NCBI GenBank assembly: GCA_013399115.1
Contig: VXAA01001954.1
Location: 317,306 to 381,305 of the forward strand
DNA: 64,000 bases
Source: Anseranas semipalmata
Lineage: Eukaryota > Chordata > Aves > Anseriformes > Anseranatidae
Reading direction: 5' to 3'
This document shows, piece by piece, positions 27,436 through 41,000 of this stretch. Every line of letters begins with the position of its first letter. The stretch's first letter is position 1. A program made the position numbers and the translations under genes. The notes under the pieces are model-generated. The model did not search any database, was not told where the DNA came from, and saw only the letters and a list, made by a program, of their open reading frames with translations.

Positions 27436-30400
27436 TTGCTAAATAAAGTCGAGGAGCAGCTGTTTTGTGGGAAATATATTTAAGGAGTTTTTTTTTTTTT
27501 ATGTTTAAAAATAAAAATGTTTTTAGATATTTTAGAATCTCCCTTACAATGAGAGGTCTAGTTTCAGGCTAGTCCTACCCGGGAATGTTTAGTAAAAGAC
27601 TGCACTTCGTATCCACTCAGATCAGACTACTGGATGAGGTTGCTGTTACAGAGTGTGCAGCACGGATAATAGAAGGGCACTTCTCATGTGCAGAGCAATG
27701 TGAAAGGTGTCACTACCCTGCCCGAGGAAAATAAATTTTGGAAATAATCAGGTTTGTTGCCCCCTAATTGTGGCAGCTTGTTAAAGCAGGATCAGGATTT
27801 ATCAGACTATGAACTATGAGAAAGTCTGGCTTGAAAAAGACTAATGCATGCTATTGTAGGCAGGGGCAGAGCCATAGCAGAGTTTAGGGGAAGAAAAGAC
27901 GGAGAGAAAGGATTCAAGGGAAATGGAAAACAAGGTAGGGAATTTTTGGAAGAAGAGAGATTCAAGAAAAGAGCATAGAGGCATGTCTATGAATAGGGAA
28001 GAAAAGGAGACATTGCAACTAGTGAGGAGCAAAAGAAGAGTGCAGATTACAACATGCTTTCTGCTGAAATAAATTGCCTATGTTCTGTGCTGAGAGAAGT
28101 AAAAGCTAAAGTTGTGGAGGGCATGGAGAGAGGCAAAGATGATAAAAAAAAAGCTGGGATTTCAAGCATAGCATCAGTTCAGATGGAGAAACAGAGATGT
28201 TAATCTAGGCTGGTGGCAGAAGGAGACGAAGCAGGAGAGAATGAATTTGTAATGGAGAGTTAGGTTTCAAGACTGTTTCTCCTAACATGCAGTAGATTTG
28301 TAAAACTAGAAGGAAAAGAGAGAAAACAAGGATCTGGAAAGCAAGTATGTATAATGCCTTAACGGGGAAGAAGACATAAGCTTCTGATACTATGTTCAAC
28401 TTAAAAACATTAAGGTTTTTGAAACATTCACCTGAGTACTGTACTCAGTTGCTGTTTTCGTGTGTTGTATGCATTAGTGACAGGATTAGTCACCTTCTCT
28501 CAGTGCATCATCTCAGCTTAGAGTTATATTTACAAGTAAGTGGACTAAATAAGGTATCTGGGACATTTTTGTATTTATTCAACTCTTCAGACTATACTTT
28601 GGAATTTTTCAATACATTTTTTGAGTGAAATGTGTATGTCTTGACTGTTAATTCTGTAATACGGTTCACGAAATGTCTGATGTCTGAAGCTCTAGGAGGA
28701 GAGGAGGGAAATTGCCTTTAGCTCACTGTTGTACTTCCAGTTGGGGAATGCATGGCCATAACTGTGGAAGTCATGAAACTGTTAATTAAAGACTTCATAG
28801 CTGTGTTGCATCTTTTTTAAACATTAAATGCATTTTTTTTTTAATTCATATAAAGCTATGCTCATGCAGCTTTTAAGACAGAGTAAGTGGCCCTGTTTCT
28901 CTAGTTAATTACCCAGATAAATCAGGAGTTGGCTGCTGGTATTTGCAAATCATGTGCGTGGTAGACAGAGCAAGTGAGAGAACGGTGTTCTGCAGTGTTC
29001 CTTTGGTGACCTATAGTGGTATATAATACACTCAGCTCAAAAGGATGGCACTGGTACTTGCAATACAACCATGACGATAACATCTGAAGTTTATTGCAAT
29101 AAAGCTAAACATTCGTGTTACTGTTAAAAATAATTAACAACACTCAATTTTTCCTATGGTGAAAATACTCTCTGAGTATACATATTTGTGTGTATATATA
29201 GAAATAAGTATGCTTATATGCACATAGTCTGTGTGCATAAATGCACACACACACAGACACAATGCATTCTGAATGAATTGAGCTTGCTTTTTGAAAGGGC
29301 TAATATTCCCTACAAGGGGAAATGGAGAGACGGAGTGATTTCATCGATACTAGTCCATCTCACAAGTGAAGATAAGTTTTGCAAAGTACCATGGGCAAAG
29401 TACACTGTAGAAAGGCTGCTCCTGTCTCAAAGACAAGACAACAGATGGACATAGGCAGACAGGAAAGCACAGTGGGGAAACTGGACAAGACTGATCAACA
29501 ACTGTATGGGTTCTGTATGCATTACAGTTGTGGTCTGCAGCAGCTAGGGTGGTGGTCAGGATTCAAGAAGAGATTTGATTGAAGATGAGCTGGAAGTGAA
29601 GGCAGGTGGACAATGTTTGGACTGGGGATATATTGCAGAAGGTGAGAGCAGAGGCTCCCCAGATCTGAACAGCAGCTTGGTTTGAGAAGCAAGTTAGCAC
29701 TGACTGGGCAAAGGGGCTCAATGGCATGGGCAAGACCACTGAAGAACCTGGGGAAGGATGAGCAGCAAGGCTGGAAGGATGCAGAGGGGTCACAGGGAGG
29801 AGAAAAAGGTGGCAAAATAGTGGGCCAGGAAAACTGACATAAAAAAAACATGCGGAATGGAGGTTGGGAATGGAGTGAAAAACCAAACGTGGGAACAGAC
29901 ATGAAAGAGTTAGGGAATGATAGGGAATTCATCCTCTGCCACCTAAGCGATCACCTCTAACTTAACCGTGTTATTAATAAAGAGCGATACTTCCAAAAAA
30001 GCTTTTTCACACCTTTTCTCTCTATTGATTATAGCGAACTTCAAGATGTCCGGCTTAACCAAGAAACCAGACTTTTGGACAGCTCGCTTACATGAAATGA
30101 AGCCTGTGTTTTCATTACTTGCTTTGTTCTAATGAACATCCTGCATTATTTAGCATTCATACAGTTTTAAAAGAAATAATAGTTTATTTTTACAAGTAAT
30201 TTTTTTTTCTTCTGAAATTCTATACTCTGTACTCAAAGAAAATACAGTTGATGCACACAGAAGATGCAATATCGTTGTATAATATTCTCCTCAATTTCCT
30301 TGTTAACATGGTTTTTTAAATGTGATGATGTCCCACCACTGTTCCTGAGATTGCCTGAATTTATTTGTTTGCTCTTTATTACGTAAAGAATGATTTCTGC

Positions 30401-31105
30401 ATGTTTGAATATATTTCTGTGTGGAGTGCTGACATTCTTATCCACACTTCACTTGTCATTTCTAGGCCAGACGGTTAATATGATTTCCTACTATGAGCTA
30501 CTTACTGAGTACAGTTTTAACATGTGTTGCAGCAAGGCACTGTATTAAGGTGCAGAAATGGATTATGGAAGAGATGGATATCAGACGAGAGTTGTTGGGT
30601 TGTCTTGGGTGAAGTCAGTCAGTGTGCAGTGTAAATATGTTCCTGATAGTGGTAAAGGGAAGTACTGGTGGAGTTCATATTCTGATTCAGTCCTTCTCAC
30701 GTGAATACAGGAAAAGAAAAGCATGTATGTTTGTGAATAATATTAAAAGAGGAGGGGCTGCAAGCCTGCAAGGGAGGGATTAGTGTTCCAAATGGCAAAC
30801 TGGAAAAAATAGAGGACTAATCAGCAGCATCTGGACAGGACCAGGATCTTTTCTCTGGGAAAACGCAGAGGGCTGTAATGGTTCCCAAGCTGGGTTTTTC
30901 TCGAGACCATTGTGGTATTGCACAAACAGCTGAGGTTGTGCTGCGATGCAGAGCGGGGTGCGTTGCCTGCAAGATGCACGAGGTAATCGCTGTGCGGTGC
31001 TCCCTGCGTGGCACTGCGCTTCCCGGGGGATGTGGGCTAACTTCAGGAAGTGGAGAGGGGAGTGGTGTGAGTACATAGAGGTCTAGAAAACAGTTGTGAG
31101 GAAAT

Positions 31106-31380
31106 ACTGGAAGAAACTGGGGTTGTTTAACCTAAAGAAGACTAAAGGAGAATGTGATAAGTACCTTTGGAAATATAAAGTGCCCCTACGGAAGTAAAGG
31201 GGATCATTTATTCTCTTACTCATTGTAGATGGAATGAGAAGTAGAGGGCTTGAAGTGCAGCATGAAGATAAAGGTTAGACACGAGGAAAAAAATTCTGAT
31301 AATAAGGGCATATTGCTTGGGGAGACTGGAGACTCCATTACAGACTATCTTCAAGAGCAGCATAGGGGAATATGAGGGAA
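31106..31380 (+). mobile_element. Ancient, diverged CR1-like LINE fragment
   Basis: In the + orientation, GAAGAAACTGGGGTTGTTTA followed by ACCTAAAGAAGACTAAAGGA resembles the CR1 segment encoding LFSLEKRR. Further on, GAGGGCTTGAAGTGCAGCAT, AAGGTTAGACACGAGGAAAA and a GACTCCATTAC-type segment match the order of the CR1 3' region. It carries many substitutions and no open frame, so it is much older than the other copies. Boundaries are approximate. Confidence 0.7.
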
Positions 31381-34300
31381 GATGTTGGCATGAAGTGGCC
31401 TACCTGGAATATGAGGCATGGAATAAGCACCCTCTCAGCATCCCTTCCTAGCCTATTTTTATTTGATTAAAGCTGAACTAAGAAAGGAAAATACCTGGAC
31501 TGGACAAGTGACCTCAAATGTAAGACATGATAAAATAACCGTGGGCTTGGTCAGGGAATGGGCTGCTCTTACTGACTTCGCCCAGAGCAGAGACAACGTA
31601 GCATTTCAGAGATGGAGCCATAAGCACTGAATTTGTCTTAACTTCTAGTATTGCTGAACTATTGTTGCATTGACTGAGTCTTTTCCATGACTTGGATTCT
31701 GGCTGTTGTGAAACTTCACACTACATTTTGTGTAGAACCCTTCTGGGAATTTTCAGCCTCTGATATAGCTGAGCCGAAAGGGCTTTTTCAGTGGGTTTCC
31801 ATTTTTAAATTGTTTGGAATACTTTCTCAGAATGATATTTTCCCACCTTTTGGGTTTTCAGGCAATGCCCCGGCCAGTCACTACAAGTAGTGGTTAAGTT
31901 TGTGGATGTGTCCTTCAAGACACGAGTTTGAAGAAGTGATATGTTTAATGTTAACCTACAGCTGCTAAGATAATGTAGCCTAAAAAAACTGCAAAATAAA
32001 TAAAGTTCCTAGACAGCAATATTTCAGAGCTACTGAGTGAGTTGTTGAGTACAGGTATTTTTTGGATAGTTAGGGATGACCCAAATGGAATTAATAGAAG
32101 AGGGAAAAAAAGAAGAGGTTCTGGTGATGAACTGATTACTACAGAAGTTGGAGTTCTTAACAACAAAAAGCTTGTACGCTTTTACAGAAGAAATACATTT
32201 TTATTAAAAATATTGGATGTTTTTGACGAAAAAAGACTTTCAATAAAAGGATTGCATTTTTCTGTGGAAAAAAAGAAAAAGCCATAATAACTATTCACTG
32301 GTTGGTTGGTTTGTTTTCATCAGCATTTCTACCAGATTGTCTCGCATCACTGTTAGAGTCTGTCCTTGCTGTACACTCTTTTTGGAAAAACAGATAAACG
32401 CATCTCTCTTCGGTGTGCTCAGAGGTGTATTTCCTGTGTCTAGCCATTGCTTTTTAACTTTTTTTTTGTCCGAAATTGTGAGCATAGCATTTGTATCGTT
32501 GTTGTAAAAGTGCCTCTGTCCTCCGCTCTCCGGCACCGCGGCGTGGGCACACCTGAGGCCTGCAGCCGCGGAGGGGACCCCGTCCTGGGTTAGCCTCAGC
32601 TGGAACAGGGGACGGCAAGAGATTCGTCCCTTCTTGGGCTCTTTTCCTCTTCTTTGTGAATGATCTTTATCCTAATGGAAAAGAGGAGGTTGTCAGCACT
32701 GCAGCGTGAAGTCACTTCACCTAGATGAAGTTACAGGCAGCGGTGCTGTGCTTTTCCTTTCCATGAGTGAGGAGCCAGCTTCTTTACCGAGTCACTCCTT
32801 GCCTGTATCTCTCTGCCAAGACATGGCCAGATGAATCCATTTGCTCTAGGTAAGCCTCCAAATAGTGATCAGATAGGAGCAACAGCTGGTCCTTACCTCC
32901 GCAGGAAGTGTTCAAGCTGGGAATTCAAAGGTAGAAAACTGCATATTACTAACGCTCTCATCTGTCTAATTCTGCAGGGAATACTTCTTAATATTGCACA
33001 TATTCAACATGGAAAAGTTAGAGTTCCAGGGGATCGCTGAGGCAAATAATTTTGATGGGGTATTAAAAAGATGCATAATTTTATAGGTATCAAAAAATGT
33101 TGTTGTGGACAAATGTTTGAAAGAAAATGTATTTTTTTTTGTCCTTGTAGATGCAAAACACCTAACGCTGTGAAGAGATTTGGGAGAATCTAACTGCTAA
33201 ATTAAAAAAAAAAAGATGGACAGACTTGCTGGCTTTCTCCTGTCCTAAGTTTCCTATGTCTCTCTTTCATAATACAACGAGACACTCCAGACACCACATT
33301 TCTGGGGATTACCTTTGTTGGGGTTGAAGCCTTTGGCCTCATTCTTTTCCTCACAGTTAGAGTGCTCATAAGCCCCTGGAAAGACACTGTCTGTCATGTC
33401 TTGTTGCTTAAATATTGTGATCGAGCTGTGAATAATCTCAGACTGTTCTGACATGTTCATAATAGCTTTTGTTCTACTCCTGTACCCATACATTTCCATT
33501 CCTTGAAGTCCCTCTGGATGGTCTGTTCCAACGTCCATGTGGGATGCGGTAGTTTGACCAAAAGTGTTATGGGGAAATCAGACCAATACTTTTAATTTTT
33601 GTGGGTGGTTATGAAGGTTTAGAAAGTGCAAACGGCCCCTCCATGGCAAATGATACTGTTAGATTTCACTGGTCTCTTTTTCTCCTCAGCTTGAGGTTTC
33701 TTTCACCCGTTGGTGAAAGTTGCTCAGACGCAGTCGGCTGCACCAGCGGTACCCTGCAGAGTGACATTTTCATGTATGGCTTTTTCAGTTGTTCTTTGTG
33801 CAGCGGAGGCTGTGCTCACACCAGATGCCAATCATACACCACCAGTGGATTTGCAAGATTATAGGACAGGAAAAAAGATGAAGGTTAAGCACAGGGCACA
33901 ATAGAGATTACTTATGGTAATGAATTGTATAATTTTTCTAGACAGATCTGGATTAATGTTTATCCCAGGCAAGAGATTACTGTATGTCTGATTCTAGTTG
34001 TAAACAGACATTATTAAACAGAAGGTTTATGTTCATGAAATGCGACTATGGGTGTTAAAGCACTTATGATTTATTATGTGCAAAGAGAAAAATTAACCTG
34101 TTCATCTGCTATAGTACTAGATGTGCTGTGGATTTTTGCATAATTTGGAAGGCATCTGCTCCTTTGGAATACAAATAACAAGTGAAATGGGAAAGATTCT
34201 CCTCTCATTTACACTGATCCAATGCCCTACACTGCAGAGGAGTGGTGTAACCAGCAAAAGAATAGGCTTGTGTGCTTTTATAAAGCAATAATATTTCTGT

Positions 34301-35080
34301 TAGAGATAAATGTTGGCAAAGTTTGTTTGCTTGTGGATCTTTAGGGTTTTTCCTTTACAATAATAATAATAAAAAACTATGTTAACATTCACAGAGCTTC
34401 ACAAATGATAACCTGGCTTGGGTTTCCCAAATAATTCCCATTTGCTAATGGAAAACAACATTTAGGGAACTTTGAAATAAAAAAAAAATATTTTTTAATC
34501 TATTTTTTTTTCACATAATTTATGTTGCAGCACATTTTTCTTCTGTGCTATTGCATCACTGCTGCTTAGCATAAGTGAGACATAGATACAACAATCACTT
34601 TTTTTAATACTGGCTTACCTTAGTAGCTAAATAATCACACATGAGACAGTTACTTAAATGTTTTAAGTGAGCTCAAAAATTCCTGTTAAGGAAACTGTAA
34701 ACACACTCCAAAACTTTGCTTCTTTGATTGAGTAGACATTGCAACTTTATTACTTGCTAACAAGGACGCATCTTTTCAGTACGAAAGGAAAGAAGAATTA
34801 CAGATATCAAAACTCTGTTCATTGTATTTACAGACTGTATTTGTAGCCAGATGATTTTTTGCATAATGTTATTTGAAATTAGCCATTTACCAATGGTGGA
34901 TGATACAACTGCATTGGTTTCCCTCCACTTTTTAATTGATCTGCCTACTTACAGATTGGATTGGACATGTTGCTGGTGCTTTATTTGTAAAATTCACTCA
35001 CATTGAGTCTTACTGACTTCAAAGAGACTTCTCAGATAAGTGTAGATTTTCCTGTATATATGCAAAAACAACCCAATATG

Positions 35081-35107
35081 TTAAAAAAAAGAAAGAAAGA
35101 AAGAAAC
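35081..35107 (+). repeat. (GAAA)n short microsatellite
   Basis: An A-run followed by about five GAAA units in intron 1. No other function is visible. Confidence 0.85.
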
Positions 35108-35439
35108 GTGGAGCGAATATTCTGAGATGCTAAGTGTGTTAAGTGAATTAAGATTTAAGCAGTTAAACTAGATCTGAGTGCCATTAAACACAGGATAGTC
35201 GGGTAGGAAGTTCTCAATGCTTGAATTTAAAAAGCTGCAATCTTAAATTGCCATCAAAACACTTCACTGTTTTTTTTATGTTTCTTAGATATGTTACATT
35301 TGATACAAAAATCAATATCATAAGAAAATGGTAAGTTTAACATTCGTCATATCTTTTCTAATTATCAAACTTTATAAAGGCTGTGAAGTGTGAGCCCTGA
35401 GTTAATGTTTGTAAGCAAATAAATTAAAGGGGAAAAGTT

Positions 35440-36200
35440 TGTGTGGGCTCCGTCAGCGGGTCATACCAATAGTTGTAAAAGCAGTGCAGCACCCCGAGCC
35501 AGTACAAACTTTTGAGCGCAGGCAGACTGCAGATAAGAGGTTTTCGGGAAGCCCAGCTGAGGTGAGCAGCACTGCCTGAAGCTTTGTGCAGCGAAGCGTT
35601 GTATTTCGGGGGACAAGAAAACCTCTGCTGCCCTCTTTTCTTCGCTGTGTGTTGGCAGACATCTATAAGTTATTAAGACCTCCATCTTCCGAAGAGAAGC
35701 AAAGATGGAAATGAAGACACATTCCTGTTATCAGCCTGCTGTGGGTCGTAAGTCGGACGGGTGCTGCGTTTCCCTCTGAAATGCACAGAGCCTTGCCGCG
35801 GTGTTTAACGGTGCTAAGCTTATTGCTGCTGAGCTGAACACGGCTGAAGCGAACGATGACCCTCACGTCTTCACGATAGCAAAATGTCTCCCTGATGTGA
35901 TCCCATGGACTTGGAGCATTAAGTTAATTTTCCCCTGGATCTCTGAGCTGCGTCTTCTTTACCCGCCGGAAAGCTTGTGAAGAATACAGCTTTTGACCGA
36001 CTGACAGAACATGGAGAGTGAAATTAGATGCGTTAAATTAGAATATGACAAAAAGCCTAGCTAAATATTTGTCACAGGGCTACGTATGGGGTGTCGCGTC
36101 CAGCCCAGGAAGTCAAAGGAGGCCGCTGGTGGGACTACATAGTCTGGGGGAGAAAAATTGGTAAATCATCCAGATTCATTACAAGCTTTGAAGGGATAAT
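35440..36200. promoter_or_regulatory. Candidate intronic regulatory element upstream of exon 2
   Basis: A stretch of about 760 bp that is richer in CpG than its flanks (GCGAAGCGTTG, GTCGTAAGTCGGACGG, GGGTGTCGCGTCC), without repeats or plausible coding sequence, about 2 kb before exon 2. It may be a conserved non-coding element; this could not be tested here. Confidence 0.25.
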
Positions 36201-36418
36201 TAAGGGTATCGAGTGGGCTGTTACACTTCCAGGGCTGGTGATCCCTCTCATGTAATCTCAGATTAGTTCTTGTCTTGTCTTCACCTAACACAGAATTAAC
36301 CAATACAAAGTTTCCTGCACCACACAAGTGAATAATGGGGTTATTTGCCCGTGGGAGGGTGTATAACACGTTGGCTTATGCGAGGTGCAAAAAACAGAGT
36401 GCACCTTCCCCACAATAA

Positions 36419-36500
36419 AGAAACCACCACAAAACAAACAAACAAACAAAAACCCCAAACCCTCAAAACCCGAAGAAACAAGCAAACAAAAAAAACAGTG
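36419..36500 (+). repeat. A/C-rich low-complexity tract with (AAAC)n
   Basis: AAACAAACAAACAAAC-type repeats interspersed with CCCC triplets, low in G. On the minus strand this reads as GTTT repeats and produces a Phe/Val/Leu/Cys-rich spurious ORF. Confidence 0.85.
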
Positions 36501-37879
36501 CAAACATGTAGGCTGTGAAATTTTCTAATTTGTACTAGAATGTTTGCAATGTTTGTTTTCCAGAGAACAAAATGATTTTCTTGAAAACCAACATTTTTAA
36601 TTAGTGGCCAGTTAAACGGAAAGAGCTCAAGATGTGCAGCTTGATTTGGCCACATCTGTTCATCTTTAAACTAAATTTTTAACAACTTTTTGCAGTAAGA
36701 GAGGAAATCACTGGCTTATAATTTCCTGCTCAGAAACTTTTAATTAGAAAAATAAAAAAAAATAAATTTAGCATATCATGTTTACTTTTTTTTATTATTA
36801 TTTCTGTTTGAGCTGTTTAAGGGAGAATGTGACTATGAGAGGGTTAATCCAGCTACATAAAAATCCATGCTGTGTATGATAGTAGTAAAGCTTGTGATCC
36901 CTTGATCTTTGATTAGATCCGAGCTAGTAAATATCTTGTGTTTAATCAGAATGAGTTGTTCTGCATGTAGTATAAGTCACCTTCACAGATGGGATGTAGC
37001 ATCAGAGTTGTTCGTGAATATTTGTTTTAATCCTTTCCAGAGCAAGCGTGCTTTATGTTTCTTTGTTGTAAATCAGATTCAAGCAACTAAAGACCCGCAA
37101 AGGAAAGACGTTTACTTGCAGTTAGGAATAGGACAGAGTGTGAACCTTTTTTCCTTTGTAAAGGAAAATATAACTTGCTAGAATCTTGAAAGGTATTTTA
37201 TACTATTCCACAAACATAACTAACACACTATGGCTGCTTTTTCAGACTGGGTTACAAATACGATTATCTAGAATTTCATCTTAAACTGTTCATACATATT
37301 TCTGGCTTAGCAGGCTATAAATATGTGGAGACTAAGATTTATTACGGTAAATGTTCAGCCTCTATTATTATTCTATATGGTAAAGGTATTTAGTTAGAAC
37401 AGTAGCTGTTTTGTCTGCTGGTAAATGGAAATTCTTAAACCTTATCTGTAAGGCTAATCGTTTTGTGTGGTATGTCAGCGTCCTATTTACCTAAATCTGT
37501 CATAATTGCCTTCTGATACATCTTCCTTTGACATGCAAAATATTGAAAATGAGAGGACTCTTCACTGTGAGATTTTCTACAGAATGTAATTTTTCTGTGT
37601 TCATAACTTTATGATAATAACTGGACGACCTGTAGTTAAATGCATCTCAATTTCTCCCTCTTATTTTTCATAATCACCACACAGAGCCTTCTGTGCTCAG
37701 AGGTGTGATTAGATTTAACCTGCCGTCATATCTGAAGAACTTTCTGTACAACATATTATACATTGCAAGAATTATATGCGTAGATGGTAGGTCCAAGTGT
37801 AATATATAAATAGATATAAAGATAAGTTGCTCTCATGCCAAAGCTAATTCCTGATTTTTTTTTTTAATGTTTTTAACAG

Positions 37880-38016
37880 GAAGACTGGAGAGCCCCCACT
37901 AATAAATGGCTGGATTCCTTATCTTGGGAAGGCTTTGATTTTTAGAAAAGATGCTTTCAAATTCTTACTGGATCAGCAAAAGAAACTTGGAGATATTTTC
38001 ACTGTACATATTGCTG
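37880..38016 (+). CDS. CYP7B1: CYP7B1 exon 2
   Basis: This 137-nt exon follows a pyrimidine-rich stretch ending TTTTAACAG and is followed by donor GTGAGA. The first base completes a codon begun in exon 1, and the last G starts a Gly codon finished in exon 3. It encodes [16 protein letters not shown] followed by a segment ending [10 protein letters not shown]. This is the proline-rich hinge and start of the P450 fold, just after the N-terminal membrane anchor. The 137-nt length is what I recall for the human exon 2. No start codon belongs here; the initiating exon lies upstream. Confidence 0.93.
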
Positions 38017-41000
38017 GTGAGAAATATTTTTGTATTTCTCTTGATTTTTCCATCAGTGAAGTTAAATACTAATTCAAATGATTAATTTAGAATTTCACTT
38101 AACCAAAACCATTTCTGTATAGCATAGGACACAATATGTTAAATTCAAATGTTTTATTATAAGTACCCACAGTATTTAGTTATGGGTATGTGTATTTATA
38201 TACAGCTATAGGTATATATGCATATTGACAGAATTTGTAGACATGTAGTGTATGAACGTAGATTTTGCCAACACATATAAATGTGTATTATTATTTTTTT
38301 CCTATGGAAGGGAGAACTAACATCATCTTGACACTGCACAGAAAAATATCAGATTAAATTTAGAAAACACTTAAGAAAAAAAGTGCAGAATATGTTCTCA
38401 CACATTTTACAACTGGTTGACAGGAACACAAGGGAATGAATGACACATTGACTCAGTGATACAATCAGGACTGGAACACAGAAACTTCCTGTTGCCAGTC
38501 TCTTACTCTGATCATGCTTGCTGATATTAACAATATAATAAAGTATGATATAACCTTGCTGCTTTCTGTATTTATAGCTGTTTTACTACGCTGGCTTGAA
38601 TACAAACATTTGAGTGATTTCACATAGACACTTAAGTGTATAAGAAAAGCACAGAAGGGAACTGAAATCTTGAATGAAACCTAAATATATACCTTTACAT
38701 ATATATGTGTATATATATATTTTTTTTTACTAAAATCAATTTAAAATCAAGTATTTCCTTTGTTCAGAAAAAGACAAACTCTTATTAGAGTATGTGGATG
38801 TAATGGATCTTTGCCCCTCAATGGGCTGATATCCTTGTTCAAATTATTAGTTTTATAGTTGCATCAATTATTACTTTAGAGTTGTCTACCTCATTTTTAG
38901 CTATTCCTGTATTTTTAGAGTGTTTCAAATAAAAATGTAAAGTGTGCAGTTTGCTTTGTAATTTTGTGGCAGTGACATTAGCTTTATTTTTCCATATAAG
39001 TAATGTTTTGCAATACAAATAATTTTTTTCATCAAAAGTCAATTAATTAAATTGCAAGCAGTATGTTTAATTAATAATTTTTTTCTTCCTGTTATCAAAT
39101 GTGTTCTTTTGTCCTTTGGAAGAGCATTTTTACTTCTGTTAAATGTATAATATTTTTATGCATGTTTTTGTTTTTTTTTTCTTTGGAAATTGGTATGTCC
39201 AGATATTTCTCCACCTTGAAAGTGAGTTCAACACATATGCGAGACTAACTTTTGTTGAGAAAGTCTTTTTTATTGTTAATGTACACTCACACTATATAGA
39301 GTAATGACTTCTTATGAGTAAAAATTGATAATAATAATTCAAGGACTTACCTTTGTGCATTCATAAAAGCAGATAATCATACTTCAGAATCCTTAATGTG
39401 TTTAATCAAATATATATTTCTCTTTCCCCTTTTTATTATTTTATGTAAGACTGTATTTAGAGATGTGTCTTTAAGCAATCTATGAGTGTAATTTAGTTTA
39501 ACAAATATCTATTTGCATGATAAACAGAATTCCATTTCAACTCATCTTCCTATGTTTAGGCATTTTGAGGAAGCCTTCATTGATACAGGTTAAGGTAAAT
39601 AGAGTGAGTTACGGATATTGTTTCAGCCTTATACAGGGAAATCTTTGATTTTGTGAATTTGTCATATTGCAGATACTACCTCAAGTTCTCTTTTTTCAGT
39701 ATAGAAATACTGACCATCAGGACTTCACTAAGGAGAAACAGCTTGTCAGCCACAACTCAAAAAAGAAGACAAAGCTAGTTAGTAGCTCATATCCTGTCCT
39801 GATTCCGAGACATACAGGCTTTCTGTGTGTCTTAGTGATTTGACAAAGATGATGTTTATATGTTCAGCAAACATAACATAGCCGGCTGTATATGTACTAT
39901 CATTACTTTAGCCCCCTGGTGAGTGACTACAGGTTCTGTCAACAAATCCTATCAATATGTATTGTTCTAATTATTGGTCCTCAAACTAGTTCATTTGGAA
40001 AATGTGGAACGATGCTTGGAGTTTCTGGCATTGCCCCGTACCGGTAATGCGATTTCGCTGATTGTACTTTCCCATGTGATGAGCAAATGATTGTCATCCC
40101 TAAAAGTCGCAAGGGACATGGATGTCATCTTAATAAAGAAATTAAAAAGCACATCTTTCTATGAGAAACAATGTAAATTCCTGACCTGTCGCAGAAAATA
40201 GTTCTCTAATTGGTTTTGTGTGGTGGTGCAGCAGAATCGTTTTCCCCAAACGTCATACCGGCGAAGCACTACTGTACATCATTGTCAGCAGTTCAGCAGA
40301 ATCTTCCTAATAAGAGGACGATTACGTAAATGCGATAGTCTTCAAAAAAGAAAGAGAGAGAAAAAAAAGAAGGAAGGGAAGAGAGAGAGAAAGATACCGA
40401 GTCTGTTGTTTTTAGCTGATAGTACTTCCCAGCTCAAGCTTTCTGCTTGCTAAGGATCAGCAGCATAGGGAGACAGCTAGGTAACAACTTAAAGAACTTG
40501 AAGCAGTTTTGTCACGGTTTCTCGGGATTAAACTTGATCCCTTTTTGATAATACGTTATTAGGAATGATACCGAGCATTGTAACACCGTCTATGAGACTG
40601 ACTAATTCAAATTTTAATAAAGTAATCTGTCTTCCGGTGTTTTTGCTAAGCACTTTTGGCCTTTTATAATTCTGTTAATAAGTCATTCTTTTCTTTTAAA
40701 TCATGACACACCTACAGTAACGTAACACATTTTTCTATCTTAGGCAAAAGGTAATTTCCATGAACTCCTTACAAAGCTGAAGTCTGCTGCAAGCATTACT
40801 GAAATAACATCCATCATTATATGGCATATGAAATGCTTGTCTTTCATCATTAGCATTAAAAAGCTCCAGAATGCATTATTAGAGTAATTTCTTAACTATC
40901 ATACAAATACTGGCTTCTGTACTCAGATTTACCAAAGTTGACAATTTTCATATTTTCCACATCAATCTTCTTTTTCTAGGAGACTGTATAAACTACATGG

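Larger units (their letters stand above)
1..37879 (+). other. CYP7B1 intron 1 (3' part), no supported exon
   Basis: No exon-like ORF with family homology was found in 37.9 kb. The first recognisable coding segment is exon 2, which needs an upstream exon carrying the start codon and hydrophobic anchor. Human intron 1 is very long, so reading this whole stretch as intron is the simplest model; some of it could instead lie upstream of an unrecognised exon 1. It is mostly AT-rich unique sequence with CR1 remnants, simple repeats and scattered CpG-containing patches, listed separately. Many ORFs of 60-150 codons occur on both strands, without homology I recognise. Confidence 0.7.
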
